NCBI GenBank assembly: GCA_965202895.1
Contig: OZ241901.1
Coordinates: forward strand, 4,774,001-4,838,000
DNA from: JAJDXW01 sp965202895
GTDB taxonomy: Bacteria; Pseudomonadota; Gammaproteobacteria; HK1
DNA length: 64,000 nt
Reading direction: 5' to 3'
Shown: positions 44,308-53,492 of the stretch, in pieces
How positions within the stretch are numbered: the first letter of the stretch is position 1
Layout of the letters: each line of letters opens with the position of its first letter
Notes under the pieces: generated by a model
What the model saw: only the letters and a program-made list of their open reading frames with translations
What the model was told of the DNA's origin: nothing
Database searches by the model: none
Translations under genes and position numbers: made by a program

Positions 44308-45255
44308 ATGCGGCCGAAGGTCCATATCGACGGTCACGTGGGCACCACGGGGCTTCGGATCCGCGACTGGCTGCGCGGGCGCGACGATCTCGAGGTGCTG
44401 GACCTGCCCGAAACGAGCCGCAAGGATCCGGCCGCGCGCCGCGAGCGGGTGGACGAGGCCGACGTGGCGGTGCTCTGCCTGCCGGACGACGCGGCGCGGG
44501 AGGCGGCGGCGTGGGCCGCCGCGAGCGGGACCCGGGTGGTGGATGCGAGCACCGCCCACCGGGTGGCCGAGGGCTGGACCTACGGGTTGCCGGAGCTGGA
44601 CCCCGGGCGGCGCGCGCTCATCGGCGGCGCACCCCGCGTCTCGAATCCGGGGTGCTATCCGAGCGGCTTCGTACTCCTCGTCCGCCCGCTGGTCGACGCG
44701 GGGCTGCTCCCGCCGGATGCGGCGCTCTCGGTACACGCCCTCTCCGGCTATTCCGGAGGCGGCCGCGCGCTCATCGAACGGTGGGAGTCACCGGGGAACG
44801 GGCTCGCCGGGCTCCCCTTCGAGGCTCCCTACGCCCTCGATCGGGTCCACAAGCACATCCCGGAGATGACCCGCTACGCGGGCCTCGTCCGCGACCCGCA
44901 GTTCCTGCCCGCGGTCGGTCCGTTCCGGTGCGGGATGCGGGTCCAGGTCCCGCTTCCGGCCGCCGTTCCGGCGGGAGACGGCGCCCGGGTGCACGAGGTC
45001 CTGGCCGACCGGTACGCCGGAGAACCCTTCGTCCGGGTGGCGGCCCGGCCCGGCCCGCCGGCGGACGAGCGTACCCTGGACCCCCGCGCCTGCAACGACA
45101 CCAACCGGATCGATCTGCACGTGTTCCCGCATCCTTCGGGCCACGTGCTGCTGGCCGCGATCCTCGACAACCTCGGCAAGGGGGCGTCGGGAGTCGCGAT
45201 CCAGAACCTCAACCTGATGCTGGGGCTGGGCGAGGGGGCCGGCCTGCCGCGCTGA
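44308..45255 (+). CDS. argC: N-acetyl-gamma-glutamyl-phosphate reductase, type 2
   Basis: 315 residues from ATG 44308, nine bases after GAGGAG; in-frame ATGs at 44284 and 44299 fit the ribosome site less well. Third step of arginine synthesis. N-terminal HIDGHVGTTGLRIRDWL is the short nucleotide-binding form typical of type-2 ArgC. The catalytic Cys is in RVSNPGCYPSGFVLLVRPL and the His region in YALDRVHKHIPEMTRY. A palindromic repeat core lies 13 bases after the stop. No other arg gene is in the window. Confidence 0.92.
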   Translation: MRPKVHIDGHVGTTGLRIRDWLRGRDDLEVLDLPETSRKDPAARRERVDEADVAVLCLPDDAAREAAAWAAASGTRVVDASTAHRVAEGWTYGLPELDPGRRALIGGAPRVSNPGCYPSGFVLLVRPLVDAGLLPPDAALSVHALSGYSGGGRALIERWESPGNGLAGLPFEAPYALDRVHKHIPEMTRYAGLVRDPQFLPAVGPFRCGMRVQVPLPAAVPAGDGARVHEVLADRYAGEPFVRVAARPGPPADERTLDPRACNDTNRIDLHVFPHPSGHVLLAAILDNLGKGASGVAIQNLNLMLGLGEGAGLPR

Positions 45256-45268
45256 CCGCCGCCCGGGC

Positions 45269-45361
45269 CGCCTCCTGGGAACGCTTGTGTCCCGCCCGCA
45301 TTGATCGGCGGCGGCCTCGCTGTCCCATTTGCGGGCGGGACACAAGCGTTCCCAGGAGGCG
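45269..45361. repeat. Solo palindromic core of the dispersed repeat
   Basis: Two perfect 32-base inverted arms (45269-45300 and 45330-45361, starting CGCCTCCTGGGAACGCTTG) flank 29 bases beginning TTGATCGGCGGCGG. It equals module 2 of the tripartite element without modules 1 and 3. It sits between the convergent argC and NUDIX genes and could end transcription from both. Confidence 0.9.
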
Positions 45362-45435
45362 CCGTTCCGAGGTCGTTCGCGGATGCGAAGGGAACGACCG
45401 GGGCTCGGGGGCGACGGATCGGAGGGAGGCCGGCG

Positions 45436-46260
45436 TCACCCGATCCGGGTGACGGCGCCCCGCGCGTCGACCAGGGCCTCGGTGAGCCCGTATCCGGCGT
45501 CGGCCGGGATCCGCAGCTTCCGCCCGCCCTCGACTTTCCGCCCGCTCGGCATGACGGTGACCACCGGGGCGGAGCGGGCCGCGGCCAGCGCGTCCGCCAC
45601 GGTGGCGCTCCGACCGAACTTCTGGGCGTTGAGCCGGGTCGGGAACATGACGTACCACTCGCCCGCGTCCGCCGCTTCGACGAGCGCGGCGGGGGTGAGC
45701 CAGACCGAGGCGGTCGATTCGTGGCCGTCGTGCCCGGCCTCCTGCCCCGGCGGCGCGCCGGCGAGGAAGAAGTGGGTGTCGAACCGCTTCGGCTGGGTCT
45801 CCGGCGTGATCCAGTGCGCGAACGGAACCAGGCGGTCGGCCGCGAGCACGAGGTCCTCGGCCTCCGCGAGCGCCAGCATGTCGAGGCGATGGCCGGCGAG
45901 GGCCTCCGCGAATCGGCGCTCGATGGATTCGACCCGCCCGCGGCCGAGCAGTCCGCCCGACCCCCGGGCGCGGGCGAGCAGGATCCCGCACTCCTCGAAC
46001 GCCTCCCGGATGGCCGCGACCCGGAACGCGAGGTCGTCCTCCCCGAGGCCCTCCGACCCTTCCGTCCGCTCCCGCAGCGCCGGGTTGCGGTCGGCCTCGT
46101 CCACCGCTCCGCCCGGAAAGACGAGCGCCCCCGACGCGAATGCGCTCGCGCGGTTGCGGGCGAGGAGGAACAGTTCGGGGCCCCGGGGGCCGTCCCGGCC
46201 GAGCAGGAGGGAGGCCGCCGCGCGCGCGGGGACGGGCGGAGCTCCGGCGGTCCTGCGCAT
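45436..46260 (-). CDS. NUDIX hydrolase
   Basis: 274 residues from ATG 46260 (an upstream ATG at 46296 is in frame). Cleaves a nucleoside diphosphate-linked compound, possibly CoA. The Nudix box is split by an insert: GALVFPGGAVDEADRN, then about 25 residues, then FRVAAIREAFEECGILLARA, which keeps the REx2EEx(G) core. This long form resembles the NUDT19-type group. The C-terminus LRIPADAGYGLTEALVDARGAVTRI is not diagnostic. Confidence 0.82.
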   Translation of the reverse strand: MRRTAGAPPVPARAAASLLLGRDGPRGPELFLLARNRASAFASGALVFPGGAVDEADRNPALRERTEGSEGLGEDDLAFRVAAIREAFEECGILLARARGSGGLLGRGRVESIERRFAEALAGHRLDMLALAEAEDLVLAADRLVPFAHWITPETQPKRFDTHFFLAGAPPGQEAGHDGHESTASVWLTPAALVEAADAGEWYVMFPTRLNAQKFGRSATVADALAAARSAPVVTVMPSGRKVEGGRKLRIPADAGYGLTEALVDARGAVTRIG

Positions 46261-46621
46261 CACCCGGCCCGGAGGTCCCACCGGGTTTCGTCGCAAGGGG
46301 GTCGAGACGCCGCCGCGGCGGGCCGCAGGATGCCGAAGGCACAGCCGACACCGGCGCGTTCGCGCGGTGGAAGCGGTTCGAGGGAGTACGGCCCGCCACC
46401 CGGAGCGGCTCGGCGTCCGCGGCAGGAGGGCGGGGAGACGTCCGGGCCGGCCGCGAGGCTGCCGCGCGCGCGGGGACCGACGGCCTTGCCGCAGGAGGGG
46501 CGTTCATTCGAAGCGTGGAACCGGAGGGGGCCGCGGAGGTCGGGCGGCGCCGAGGCCCGCACCGCGACGGCGCGGCGCAACGAACCTCCGGCGCGGGCCG
46601 GAGCGGGAGGCGTCCGCCGCC
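46261..46621. other. Intergenic gap, no gene seen
   Basis: 361 bases between the NUDIX start and the histidine-kinase stop, both minus. Open frames here look like non-coding GC-rich sequence. No repeat copy, hairpin with T-tract or clear promoter was found, though the NUDIX promoter must lie here. Confidence 0.4.
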
Positions 46622-48910
46622 TCACGCCGCTTCGTCCGTCCGGCGGTCCTCGGCCGGCGCCGCCGCCCCGCCGTCCACCGGCAGGGTGACGGTGAACTCG
46701 GTGAATTCGCCCGCCTTCGAGTCCACGCGCATCTCCCCGCCGTGCCGGCGCACGATGTCGTTGGAGATCGAGAGCCCGAGCCCGGTGCCTTCGTTGGTCG
46801 CCTTGGTGGTGAAGAACGGCTCGAAGATCCTGGCCTTCACCTCTTCCGGAATGCCGGTGCCGTTGTCGCGCACCCGCACCTCCACCATGTCGTCCTCGCG
46901 TCGGGTCCTGAGCCACAGGGTGGGGTGGTAGTCGTCGGACTCGCCCTTGCGGCGTTCGTCCGTGGCCTGGCAGGCGTTGGTGACGAGGTTCAGGAACACC
47001 CGGCTCAGGTCCTGCGGCACGGCCCGGACCTCGCCCGCCTCCTCGGCGAACTCGTGGTGGAACGTGACGTTGAACTCGCTGTCGATGGCGCGCCGGCTGT
47101 GATAGGCGAGGTTCGCGTACTCCGTCAGCATCGCGTTCACGTCCACCGACTCGAGCTCTCCCGAGGACTCGCGCGAATGGGAGAGCATCCCTCGCACGAT
47201 GCTGTCGGCCCGCAGGCTGTGCTCGACGATCTTCGAGAGGCTCGTGTCGAGCTCCCCGGCGACGTCGTCGAGCTCCTCGCGGGTCTTCTCGTCGATGTCG
47301 TCCCCCGCCTCGTCGAGGACCTCCTTCATCTCCTCCGTCAGCTCGCGCGAGATCTCCGAGAAGTTCTTGATGAAGTTGAGGGGGTTCTTGATCTCGTGGG
47401 CGACCCCGGCGGTCAGCTGCCCGAGGGCGGCCAGCTTCTCCTGGAGCACCACCTGGTCCTGCGCCCGGCGAAGGTCGCTCAGCACCCCTTCGAGCTCGAC
47501 GTTCTTGGCGCGCACCTCCTCGGCGAGCATCTCGACCAGGTTGAGCCGCTGCACCTCGAGGGCATGCTGGCGGAAGACCTCGAGCGCATCGGCCATGTCG
47601 GTCACCTCGTCGTGCCCGCCGACGTCCACGGAGGTCTCGAGGTCCCCGCTCGCCATCCGGCGCATCGAGGCCGCGAGGCTCGTGATCCGGCGCACCAGCA
47701 CGCGGCCCACGAGGAGCCAGCCGATGAGCACCAGGGCCACGATGCCGATCACGTTGAGGGTGAAGAGGAGCACCAGACCGAGCTGGATGGCCGATTCGGA
47801 ATCGGCCGCGGCGGCGGCGGCCCCGTCGCGGGCGGCCGCGACGATCCCCTCCGCGGCGGCCACGAGCTCCCTTTCCAGGCGCCGGTTGCGCGCGAGGTAC
47901 TCGTGCTGGAGGCCGGTCAGGCGAAGCTCGTTCTCATGCAGGCGAAACGCGCTGTTGCCCTTCCCGCCGAACCCGATCAGCTTCACGACGTGGGGATCGA
48001 GGTCCGGGTGGTCGACGTCCAGCCGCGCACGCTCCAGGTTTCGCGCCACCGAGTCGAACTGCTCGCGAAGGGGGCGCACGAGGGCCGGGTCCGTGACCTC
48101 GAGCGCTTGGCCGAGCAGGCTCTCCGCGAGGCTCGACTCGGCGATCAGGGTGAGGAGGCTGCGGTAGCGGGACAGCTCCCGGTAGGAAGCGCGCTCGTCG
48201 AGCGAGGCGGGGGCGCCGTCGAGGGTCCGGTACCCGGTGGCGAGGAACAGGACCTGGTCGTCGACCATCGGGAGCAGGAGGTCGTCGACCGCGCGCCGCT
48301 CCCGCTGGATATCGGCCGCCATGGTCCGGGCGGCGTGGGCCAGCTCGATCCGCCGCTCCACCGAGCGGTCGATCCAGTCGATGTTCTCGATCAGGTTCGT
48401 CGCGACCCCGTCCAGCTGCTCCAGGAGATCCTTGCCGACCTCCATCCCCCGCACGGAGTCCATGATCTCCGCGAATTCGGCTCGATGGGCCTCGAACTCC
48501 GCGCGCGCGGCGGCGAGATCCTCGTTCGTGTCGGCAGCGACGAGGCGGGGTACGGCGGCGACCAGAAGCGCGCCCCGCTGCGCGAGCAGGAAGGCGGTGT
48601 TGAGGTCGGGGACGCTGTGCTCGGTGATCCTGCGCTGCGCGTCGCCGACGTTCTGGAACGAGTAGAACCCGACGAGGCTCGCGGCGAGCGCGAGCGCGAA
48701 GGCCCCGCCGAGCCCGAGGTAGAGCTTGCCGGCGACCCCGAGCCCATACCGCCGGGAGCCGGGGGCGGCTCCGGGCTCGGCGCCGGTTTCGGTTTCGGAC
48801 CCGGCCCCAATCCCGGCTCCGGACCCCTCGGAGGCAGCGGGGGACGGGGAATCCGGGGAGGCGGCGGGGACGGTTCCGTTGGAACCGGGCTCCGGGGGGC
48901 TGCTGCTCAT
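46622..48910 (-). CDS. Sensor histidine kinase with periplasmic helical domain and HAMP
   Basis: 762-residue inner-membrane kinase. After a low-complexity Gly/Ser/Glu leader, the first helix is near residues 57-82 (LYLGLGGAFALALAASLVGFYSF). A periplasmic helical region of roughly 280 residues follows, then helix two (LGLVLLFTLNVIGIVALVLIGWLL) and a HAMP domain (SLAASMRRMASGDLETSVDVGGHDEV). A coiled coil leads to the phospho-acceptor GVAHEIKNPLNFIKNFSE. ATP-binding boxes are LVTNACQA, VRDNGTGIPEEV and EPFFTTKATNEGTGLGLSISND. Its ATG overlaps the stop of the periplasmic binding protein gene, so the binding protein is probably its ligand receptor. Last of four coupled genes. Confidence 0.93.
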   Translation of the reverse strand: MSSSPPEPGSNGTVPAASPDSPSPAASEGSGAGIGAGSETETGAEPGAAPGSRRYGLGVAGKLYLGLGGAFALALAASLVGFYSFQNVGDAQRRITEHSVPDLNTAFLLAQRGALLVAAVPRLVAADTNEDLAAARAEFEAHRAEFAEIMDSVRGMEVGKDLLEQLDGVATNLIENIDWIDRSVERRIELAHAARTMAADIQRERRAVDDLLLPMVDDQVLFLATGYRTLDGAPASLDERASYRELSRYRSLLTLIAESSLAESLLGQALEVTDPALVRPLREQFDSVARNLERARLDVDHPDLDPHVVKLIGFGGKGNSAFRLHENELRLTGLQHEYLARNRRLERELVAAAEGIVAAARDGAAAAAADSESAIQLGLVLLFTLNVIGIVALVLIGWLLVGRVLVRRITSLAASMRRMASGDLETSVDVGGHDEVTDMADALEVFRQHALEVQRLNLVEMLAEEVRAKNVELEGVLSDLRRAQDQVVLQEKLAALGQLTAGVAHEIKNPLNFIKNFSEISRELTEEMKEVLDEAGDDIDEKTREELDDVAGELDTSLSKIVEHSLRADSIVRGMLSHSRESSGELESVDVNAMLTEYANLAYHSRRAIDSEFNVTFHHEFAEEAGEVRAVPQDLSRVFLNLVTNACQATDERRKGESDDYHPTLWLRTRREDDMVEVRVRDNGTGIPEEVKARIFEPFFTTKATNEGTGLGLSISNDIVRRHGGEMRVDSKAGEFTEFTVTLPVDGGAAAPAEDRRTDEAA

Positions 48911-50124
48911 CGTCCCGCCCTCGCGGCGAGCCGCTCGACGGGATGATAGCGGCCGTCCGCCCCGATCTCGGTCAGGAACACCCGGTCCGACCCCTGGTTG
49001 TCGATCGGCCCGAACTCGAGCTCGAACCCGCCGAGGTCGTGGACCCCGGTGAGGGTCACCGCGTTGATGAATCCGTTCCGGGTGAGGTCCCGCCCCGAGC
49101 GGTCGATCGCCTCGACCACGAAACGCCCCACGATGTAGCCCTCCAGGGACACGAAGCCCGGCTCGCTCTCCGGCGAGTAGGCGGCGAGCGCGCGCTGGTA
49201 ATCGCCGACGATCGGGAGGGAGGCATCGGTCGGGAAGGGGACCACCTGGGTCACGAGCACGCCCTCTCCCGCTGCCCCGAGCTCGCGCACGAGGGCGTTG
49301 CTGCCGACGAAGGAGATGTTGACGAAGACCGGATCGAACCCGAGCCGGCGCGCCCAGCGGATGAATTCGGCAACCGGCCGGTAGGCGCCGATGATGACGA
49401 CCGCCTCGGGCCCGCTGTGGACGAGGTCGAGCACCGCCGCCTTCACGGCCGTGGTGTTGCGCCGGTAGGCGCCGATCCCCGCGAGCTCCAGCTTGCGCCG
49501 CTTGAGCGCCCGGGTGAGGCCCTTGTAGCCCGCGAGCCCGTACGAGTCGTCCTGGTAGAGGATCCCGATCCGGCTCACCCCGAGGTCGCTCGTCAGCCGT
49601 TCGACCATCTCCTCGGTCTCCTGGAAGTAGGAGGCGCGGACGTTCAGCACCATGGGCCGGCTTCGGCTGCGCAGGAACTCCGCTCCCGTGAACGGGCCGA
49701 TGTAGGGCACGCCGGCGGCCGACGCGATGGGCTCGGCGGCGTTGGAGGTCGGGGTGCCGACCGCCCCGACGAGGGCGAAGACCCGTTCCTCCTCGATGAG
49801 CCGGCGGGTGTTGCCGATCGCGCGCCCCGGCTCGTACCCGTCGTCGAGGGAGACCAGGTCGAGCCTCCGCCCGTGCACGCCGCCCGCGCGGTTGCGTTCC
49901 TCGAAGGCGGCCCGGAGGCCGAGCCTCATGCCTTGGCCGAGCGCCTCCGCCGGGCCCGAGAACGCGGCGGACTGGCCGAACAGGATGCGGTCGTCGCCGA
50001 CCCCCGGGATGCCGGCGGCGCGGGCCGGGGCCAGGGCCGCGGCGGCCGCGAACAACGTGATCGCGCCGGCGCCGCATATCCGGGCCGGGAGCTGCGAACG
50101 GTGGACGGGGCGGCGCAAGGTCAC
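48907..50124 (-). CDS. Periplasmic ligand-binding protein, branched-chain amino-acid type (Peripla_BP_6)
   Basis: 405 residues from GTG 50124, which overlaps the preceding stop (GTGA); ATG 50154 would overlap by over 30 bases. Signal peptide ICGAGAITLFAAAAALAPARA. Family features: ILFGQSAAFSGPAEALGQGMRLGLRAAFEERNRAGGVHGRRLDLVSLDDGYEP, LVGAVGTPTSNAAEPIA, and RIGILYQDDSYGLAGYKGL. No permease or ATPase follows; instead a histidine kinase does, so it most likely serves signalling rather than transport. Ligand unknown. Confidence 0.9.
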   Translation of the reverse strand: MTLRRPVHRSQLPARICGAGAITLFAAAAALAPARAAGIPGVGDDRILFGQSAAFSGPAEALGQGMRLGLRAAFEERNRAGGVHGRRLDLVSLDDGYEPGRAIGNTRRLIEEERVFALVGAVGTPTSNAAEPIASAAGVPYIGPFTGAEFLRSRSRPMVLNVRASYFQETEEMVERLTSDLGVSRIGILYQDDSYGLAGYKGLTRALKRRKLELAGIGAYRRNTTAVKAAVLDLVHSGPEAVVIIGAYRPVAEFIRWARRLGFDPVFVNISFVGSNALVRELGAAGEGVLVTQVVPFPTDASLPIVGDYQRALAAYSPESEPGFVSLEGYIVGRFVVEAIDRSGRDLTRNGFINAVTLTGVHDLGGFELEFGPIDNQGSDRVFLTEIGADGRYHPVERLAARAGR

Positions 50125-50576
50125 GGCCCCACGTTCTTGGTCAAGGTCAGGCAATTCTTCTCCCCGTCGCGGCGGTAGCTCGCCCCGTCCATGAACTGGC
50201 GCACGAAGTGGACGCCGAGACCGCCCACCGCCCGATCCTCCAGATCCCCCTCGACGTCGGGCTCCGGGACCTCGGCGAGCGGATCGAACTTCCGCCCGTC
50301 GTCGAGGATGTGGACGGTCACGGTGCGCGGATCGGGCCGGACCTCGAAATCGACGTGGATCTCGTGCTCCGCGTCGTCTTCGAACCCGTAGTTGATGACG
50401 TTCAGGACCAGCTCCTCGAGGCAGAGCTGGAGATCGAACCGCGCCTTGTCCGGGATCCGGTGCCGGTCCGCGAACTCGTCCAGGGACTCGCGCAGGCGCC
50501 CCAGCTCGAAGCTGTCGTTCTTGAGGACGATTCGAAGGGCCGATTCGGCGGTCGGCCCGGCGGTTCCTGCGGTCAC
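50121..50576 (-). CDS. RsbW-like anti-sigma/serine-kinase ATP-binding protein
   Basis: 151 residues from GTG 50576, overlapping the preceding stop (GTGA). GHKL ATPase of the HATPase_c_2 group: FDLQLCLEELVLNVINYGFED (N-box), VTVHILDDGRKFDPLAEVPEP, and AVGGLGVHFVRQFMDGASYRRD. In partner-switching systems such proteins bind a sigma factor or phosphorylate a STAS antagonist; neither partner is encoded here, so both must lie elsewhere. Directly follows a PP2C phosphatase gene. Confidence 0.88.
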   Translation of the reverse strand: MTAGTAGPTAESALRIVLKNDSFELGRLRESLDEFADRHRIPDKARFDLQLCLEELVLNVINYGFEDDAEHEIHVDFEVRPDPRTVTVHILDDGRKFDPLAEVPEPDVEGDLEDRAVGGLGVHFVRQFMDGASYRRDGEKNCLTLTKNVGP

Positions 50577-51775
50577 CCGACGTTCTCTCCCGCCTTGAGG
50601 ACGAGGCAGGTCAGGTCGTCGAACTGCTCCGCCTCTCCCGTGAACCGGACGACCGTCCGCACCAGGGCATCGAGTGCTTCGCGGGCCGGCCCCGGCTCGA
50701 CCTTCGCGATGGTGTCGTGGACCCGCTCGTTTCCGAACTCCTCCTCCGACTCGTTCAGGGCTTCCGTGACCCCGTCGGTGAAGAGAAACATCGATTCGCC
50801 GGGGGCGAGGGCGCTCGTTCCCTCCTCGAACCGCATGTCGTCGACGATCCCGAGCGGCACCCCGCCCGTGAACGGGAGCGCTTCCGTCGAGCCGTCGCGC
50901 CGCCGCACCACCGGCGGCTCGTGGCCGGCGTTCGCGTAGACGAGCTCGCCGGTGCGGGGATCGTACACCCCGTAGAACACGGTGACGAACATGGACGCCT
51001 GATTCTCCGCGTGGAGCAGCCCGTTGGCCTCGGTCAGGGCGCCTCCGGGGGAGCCCATCCCGATGGCGATGCCCTTGAGCAGGGTGCGGCACACCATCAT
51101 GAACAGCGCGGCCGGGATCCCCTTGCCCGATACGTCGGCGATGACGAGGCCGATCCGCCCGTCCTCCAGCCGGTAGATGTCGTAGAAGTCGCCGCCCACC
51201 TCCTTGGCCGGGACCACCCGTCCATGGACCTCGAACTGCGGGGTGCACGGAAACGAGGTCGGCAGGATGGTGAGCTGCATGGAATGCGCGATGCTGAGCT
51301 CCTGGCGGAGTGCATGGAGCTGGTTCTGCGAGGACAGTGCTTCGCGCATGACCCGGGAGTGCCGCAGGGTCTTGTCGATCGTGGTCTCGAGGTCGTCGAA
51401 GTCGATGGGCTTGGTCACGAAGTCGAACGCGCCCCGGTTCATGGCGGTGCGGATGTTGTCCATGTCGCCGTAGGCGGAGACCATCACCGCGCGGATCTCG
51501 GGATTCACCTCGCCGAGGGCGTTGAGGAGGGAGAGGCCGTCGAGCCGCGGCATGTTGATGTCGGAGAGGATCATCTCGAGGTCGGGGTTCTCGGCGAGCC
51601 GCTCCAGGGCCTCGACCCCGTTCTGGGCGAAGGTGAACTCGAACTCGCCGCGCCGGATGCGGCGGCGGAACTTCTGGCGGACGAGGATCTCGAGATCGGG
51701 CTCGTCGTCCACGACGAGGATCTTGGCGGTCCGGCCGTCCACTTCTGCCGGGAGGGTCACGTCCACGTTCGCCAT
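50573..51775 (-). CDS. Response regulator with PP2C (RsbU/SpoIIE) phosphatase output
   Basis: 400 residues from ATG 51775. The receiver domain (residues about 18-140) has ILVVDDEPDLEILV, the phospho-acceptor Asp in MILSDINMPRLDGLSLL, and TKPIDFDDLETT. The phosphatase domain has SMQLTILPTSF, GRVVPAKEVGGDFYDIYRLEDGRIGLVIADVSGKGIPAALFM with the metal-binding Asp, and FLFTDGVTEALNESEEEFG. Phosphorylation by the kinase at the end of the operon would switch the phosphatase and release the RsbW-like partner. Promoter probably at 51790-51815 (TGTAAATTT on minus). Confidence 0.93.
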   Translation of the reverse strand: MANVDVTLPAEVDGRTAKILVVDDEPDLEILVRQKFRRRIRRGEFEFTFAQNGVEALERLAENPDLEMILSDINMPRLDGLSLLNALGEVNPEIRAVMVSAYGDMDNIRTAMNRGAFDFVTKPIDFDDLETTIDKTLRHSRVMREALSSQNQLHALRQELSIAHSMQLTILPTSFPCTPQFEVHGRVVPAKEVGGDFYDIYRLEDGRIGLVIADVSGKGIPAALFMMVCRTLLKGIAIGMGSPGGALTEANGLLHAENQASMFVTVFYGVYDPRTGELVYANAGHEPPVVRRRDGSTEALPFTGGVPLGIVDDMRFEEGTSALAPGESMFLFTDGVTEALNESEEEFGNERVHDTIAKVEPGPAREALDALVRTVVRFTGEAEQFDDLTCLVLKAGENVG

Positions 51776-51982
51776 GGGAAGCCATCCGATTTCGGGTTGG
51801 CGAAATTTACACGAAAGAGAGGGCGGGCGGCGAGCCGGGAAGGGGAGCGGGGCATGTGCGCTGTGGGGTTTTCGCCGGGCATGCCTCTCGCGAACGCTCT
51901 TGGGCATGGCGTCCTGGGAACGCGGGCGTCCCGCCCGCATTGATCGGCGGCGGCCTCACCGTCCCATTTGCGGGCGGGACGC

Positions 51983-53492
51983 GGGGGTGTCAGAAATTCC
52001 GTGTTTGGGCTGCCTCGGTGGTGTTTGTTCGGTCCGGTGGGATGTCCGGCACTGTAGCAGCTCGGGGCGGACCGCCCCGAGCTGGCCGACCGCGATTCCC
52101 CCCGAGCGGGGGCACGGAGCGATTTCCACGGGCTGTCCACGGGCGCGGGGCCCCTGACTCGCCCAAGCGCCGGTGGGCAGGCGGTGGAAATCGCGGGGCC
52201 GGTCACGACTCCTCCACTACGAACCGCTCGCCGAAACGGATCGCCAGTTCCGGACGCACCTGATGCCAATGACGAGGCGGCGCCCGCCACTTGCGCTGCA
52301 CCGCGCGCAACGCCAAGTACACCAGCTTCGTCGCCGCGCGGTCGTTGGGGAAGTGCCCCCGGGTGCGCACCGCTCGGCGCACCGTGCTGTTCAGGCTCTC
52401 GACCGCGTTGGTCGTGTAGATCGCCCGACGGATCGGCTGCGAGAACGCGAAGAACGCAGTCACCTGCTCCCAGGCGCTGCGCCAGCTCCGCGCGATCGCG
52501 GGGTACTTGCGCCCCCAAGGGCCGGCCTCGAACGCATCGAGCGCCGCTTCGGCCGCGGCCTGCGTCGGCGCCCGGTAGATCGTCTTGAGCGCCGCCGCCA
52601 ACTCCCGGCGCTCCTGGTACGAGGCATACGCCAGCGACCGGCGGATGAGATGCACGATGCACGTCTGCACCGTCGCTTCGGGGTACACCGCCTCGATCGC
52701 CTCGGGGAACCCCTTCAGCCCGTCCACGACCGCAATCAGCACGTCGGTCACCCCGCGCGCCCTGAGCTCGTTCATCACCGACAGCCAGAACTTCGCCCCT
52801 TCGGTCTGCTCGATCCACAGGCCCAGCACCTCCTTGCGCCCCCCGCAGCTCACCCCGACCGCCAGATACACCGCCTTGTTGCGCACCAGGCCCTCGTCGC
52901 GGATCTTCACCCGCACCGCGTCGAAGTACATGATCGCGTACGTCTCCTCGAGCGGGCGCGACTGCCACTCGCCGACCTCGTCGAGCACCGCGTCGGTGAC
53001 CTTCGAGACCAGCTCCGCCGATACCGACACCCCGTAGAGCTCTTCGATGTGGCCGCGGATCTCGCGCGTCGTCATGCCCCGTGCGTACATCGAGATCACC
53101 TTGTCGTCGAACCCCGGCAGGCGTCGGCAGTACTTCTCCACCAGCTGCGGCTCGAAGCTCCCCGCGCGGTCGCGGGGCACCGCCAGTTCCAGCGCTCCCT
53201 CGTCGGTGAGCACCCGCTTGCGGTTGTGGCCGTTACGGTGGTTGCCTCCCGAACGCTCGCGGTCCAGATGCGCGTCCATCTCCGCATCAAGCGCCCGCTC
53301 GGCCACCGCCTTCTTCAGATCGTCGAGTACGCCGCCATCGGCGAACACCTCGGCCGGGTCCGCCCCTGCCAACAGCTCGTCCAGCAGCTCATCGCGGAAT
53401 CGTCGTACTTCGCGGGCTCGTCTCGCCATGCTCTGTCCTCCTCTTGGACTCCAAGACTATGGCACCCAACACACGTAATTTCTGACAGTCTC
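51983..53492 (-). mobile_element. IS256-family insertion sequence, complete, 1510 bp
   Basis: Imperfect terminal inverted repeats: left GGGGGTGTCAGAAATTCCGT, right (minus) GAGACTGTCAGAAATTACGT. A 9-bp target duplication GCGGGACGC lies at 51974-51982 and 53493-53501, the size expected for this family. It contains one intact transposase gene. Inserted in the palindromic core of repeat copy D. Confidence 0.92.
52203..53429 (-). CDS. IS256-family (Mutator-type) transposase
   Basis: 408 residues, full length. DDE catalytic residues are in ETYAIMYFDAVRVKIRDEG, VLIAVVDGLKGFPEAIEAVYP and YTTNAVESLNSTVRRAVRTRG. The N-terminal part has ERSGGNHRNGHNRKRVLTDEG and FDDKVISMYARGMTTREIRGHIEELYG, the family DNA-binding region. 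The frame is intact and both IS ends are present, so the element may still be mobile. Confidence 0.97.
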   Translation of the reverse strand: MARRAREVRRFRDELLDELLAGADPAEVFADGGVLDDLKKAVAERALDAEMDAHLDRERSGGNHRNGHNRKRVLTDEGALELAVPRDRAGSFEPQLVEKYCRRLPGFDDKVISMYARGMTTREIRGHIEELYGVSVSAELVSKVTDAVLDEVGEWQSRPLEETYAIMYFDAVRVKIRDEGLVRNKAVYLAVGVSCGGRKEVLGLWIEQTEGAKFWLSVMNELRARGVTDVLIAVVDGLKGFPEAIEAVYPEATVQTCIVHLIRRSLAYASYQERRELAAALKTIYRAPTQAAAEAALDAFEAGPWGRKYPAIARSWRSAWEQVTAFFAFSQPIRRAIYTTNAVESLNSTVRRAVRTRGHFPNDRAATKLVYLALRAVQRKWRAPPRHWHQVRPELAIRFGERFVVEES

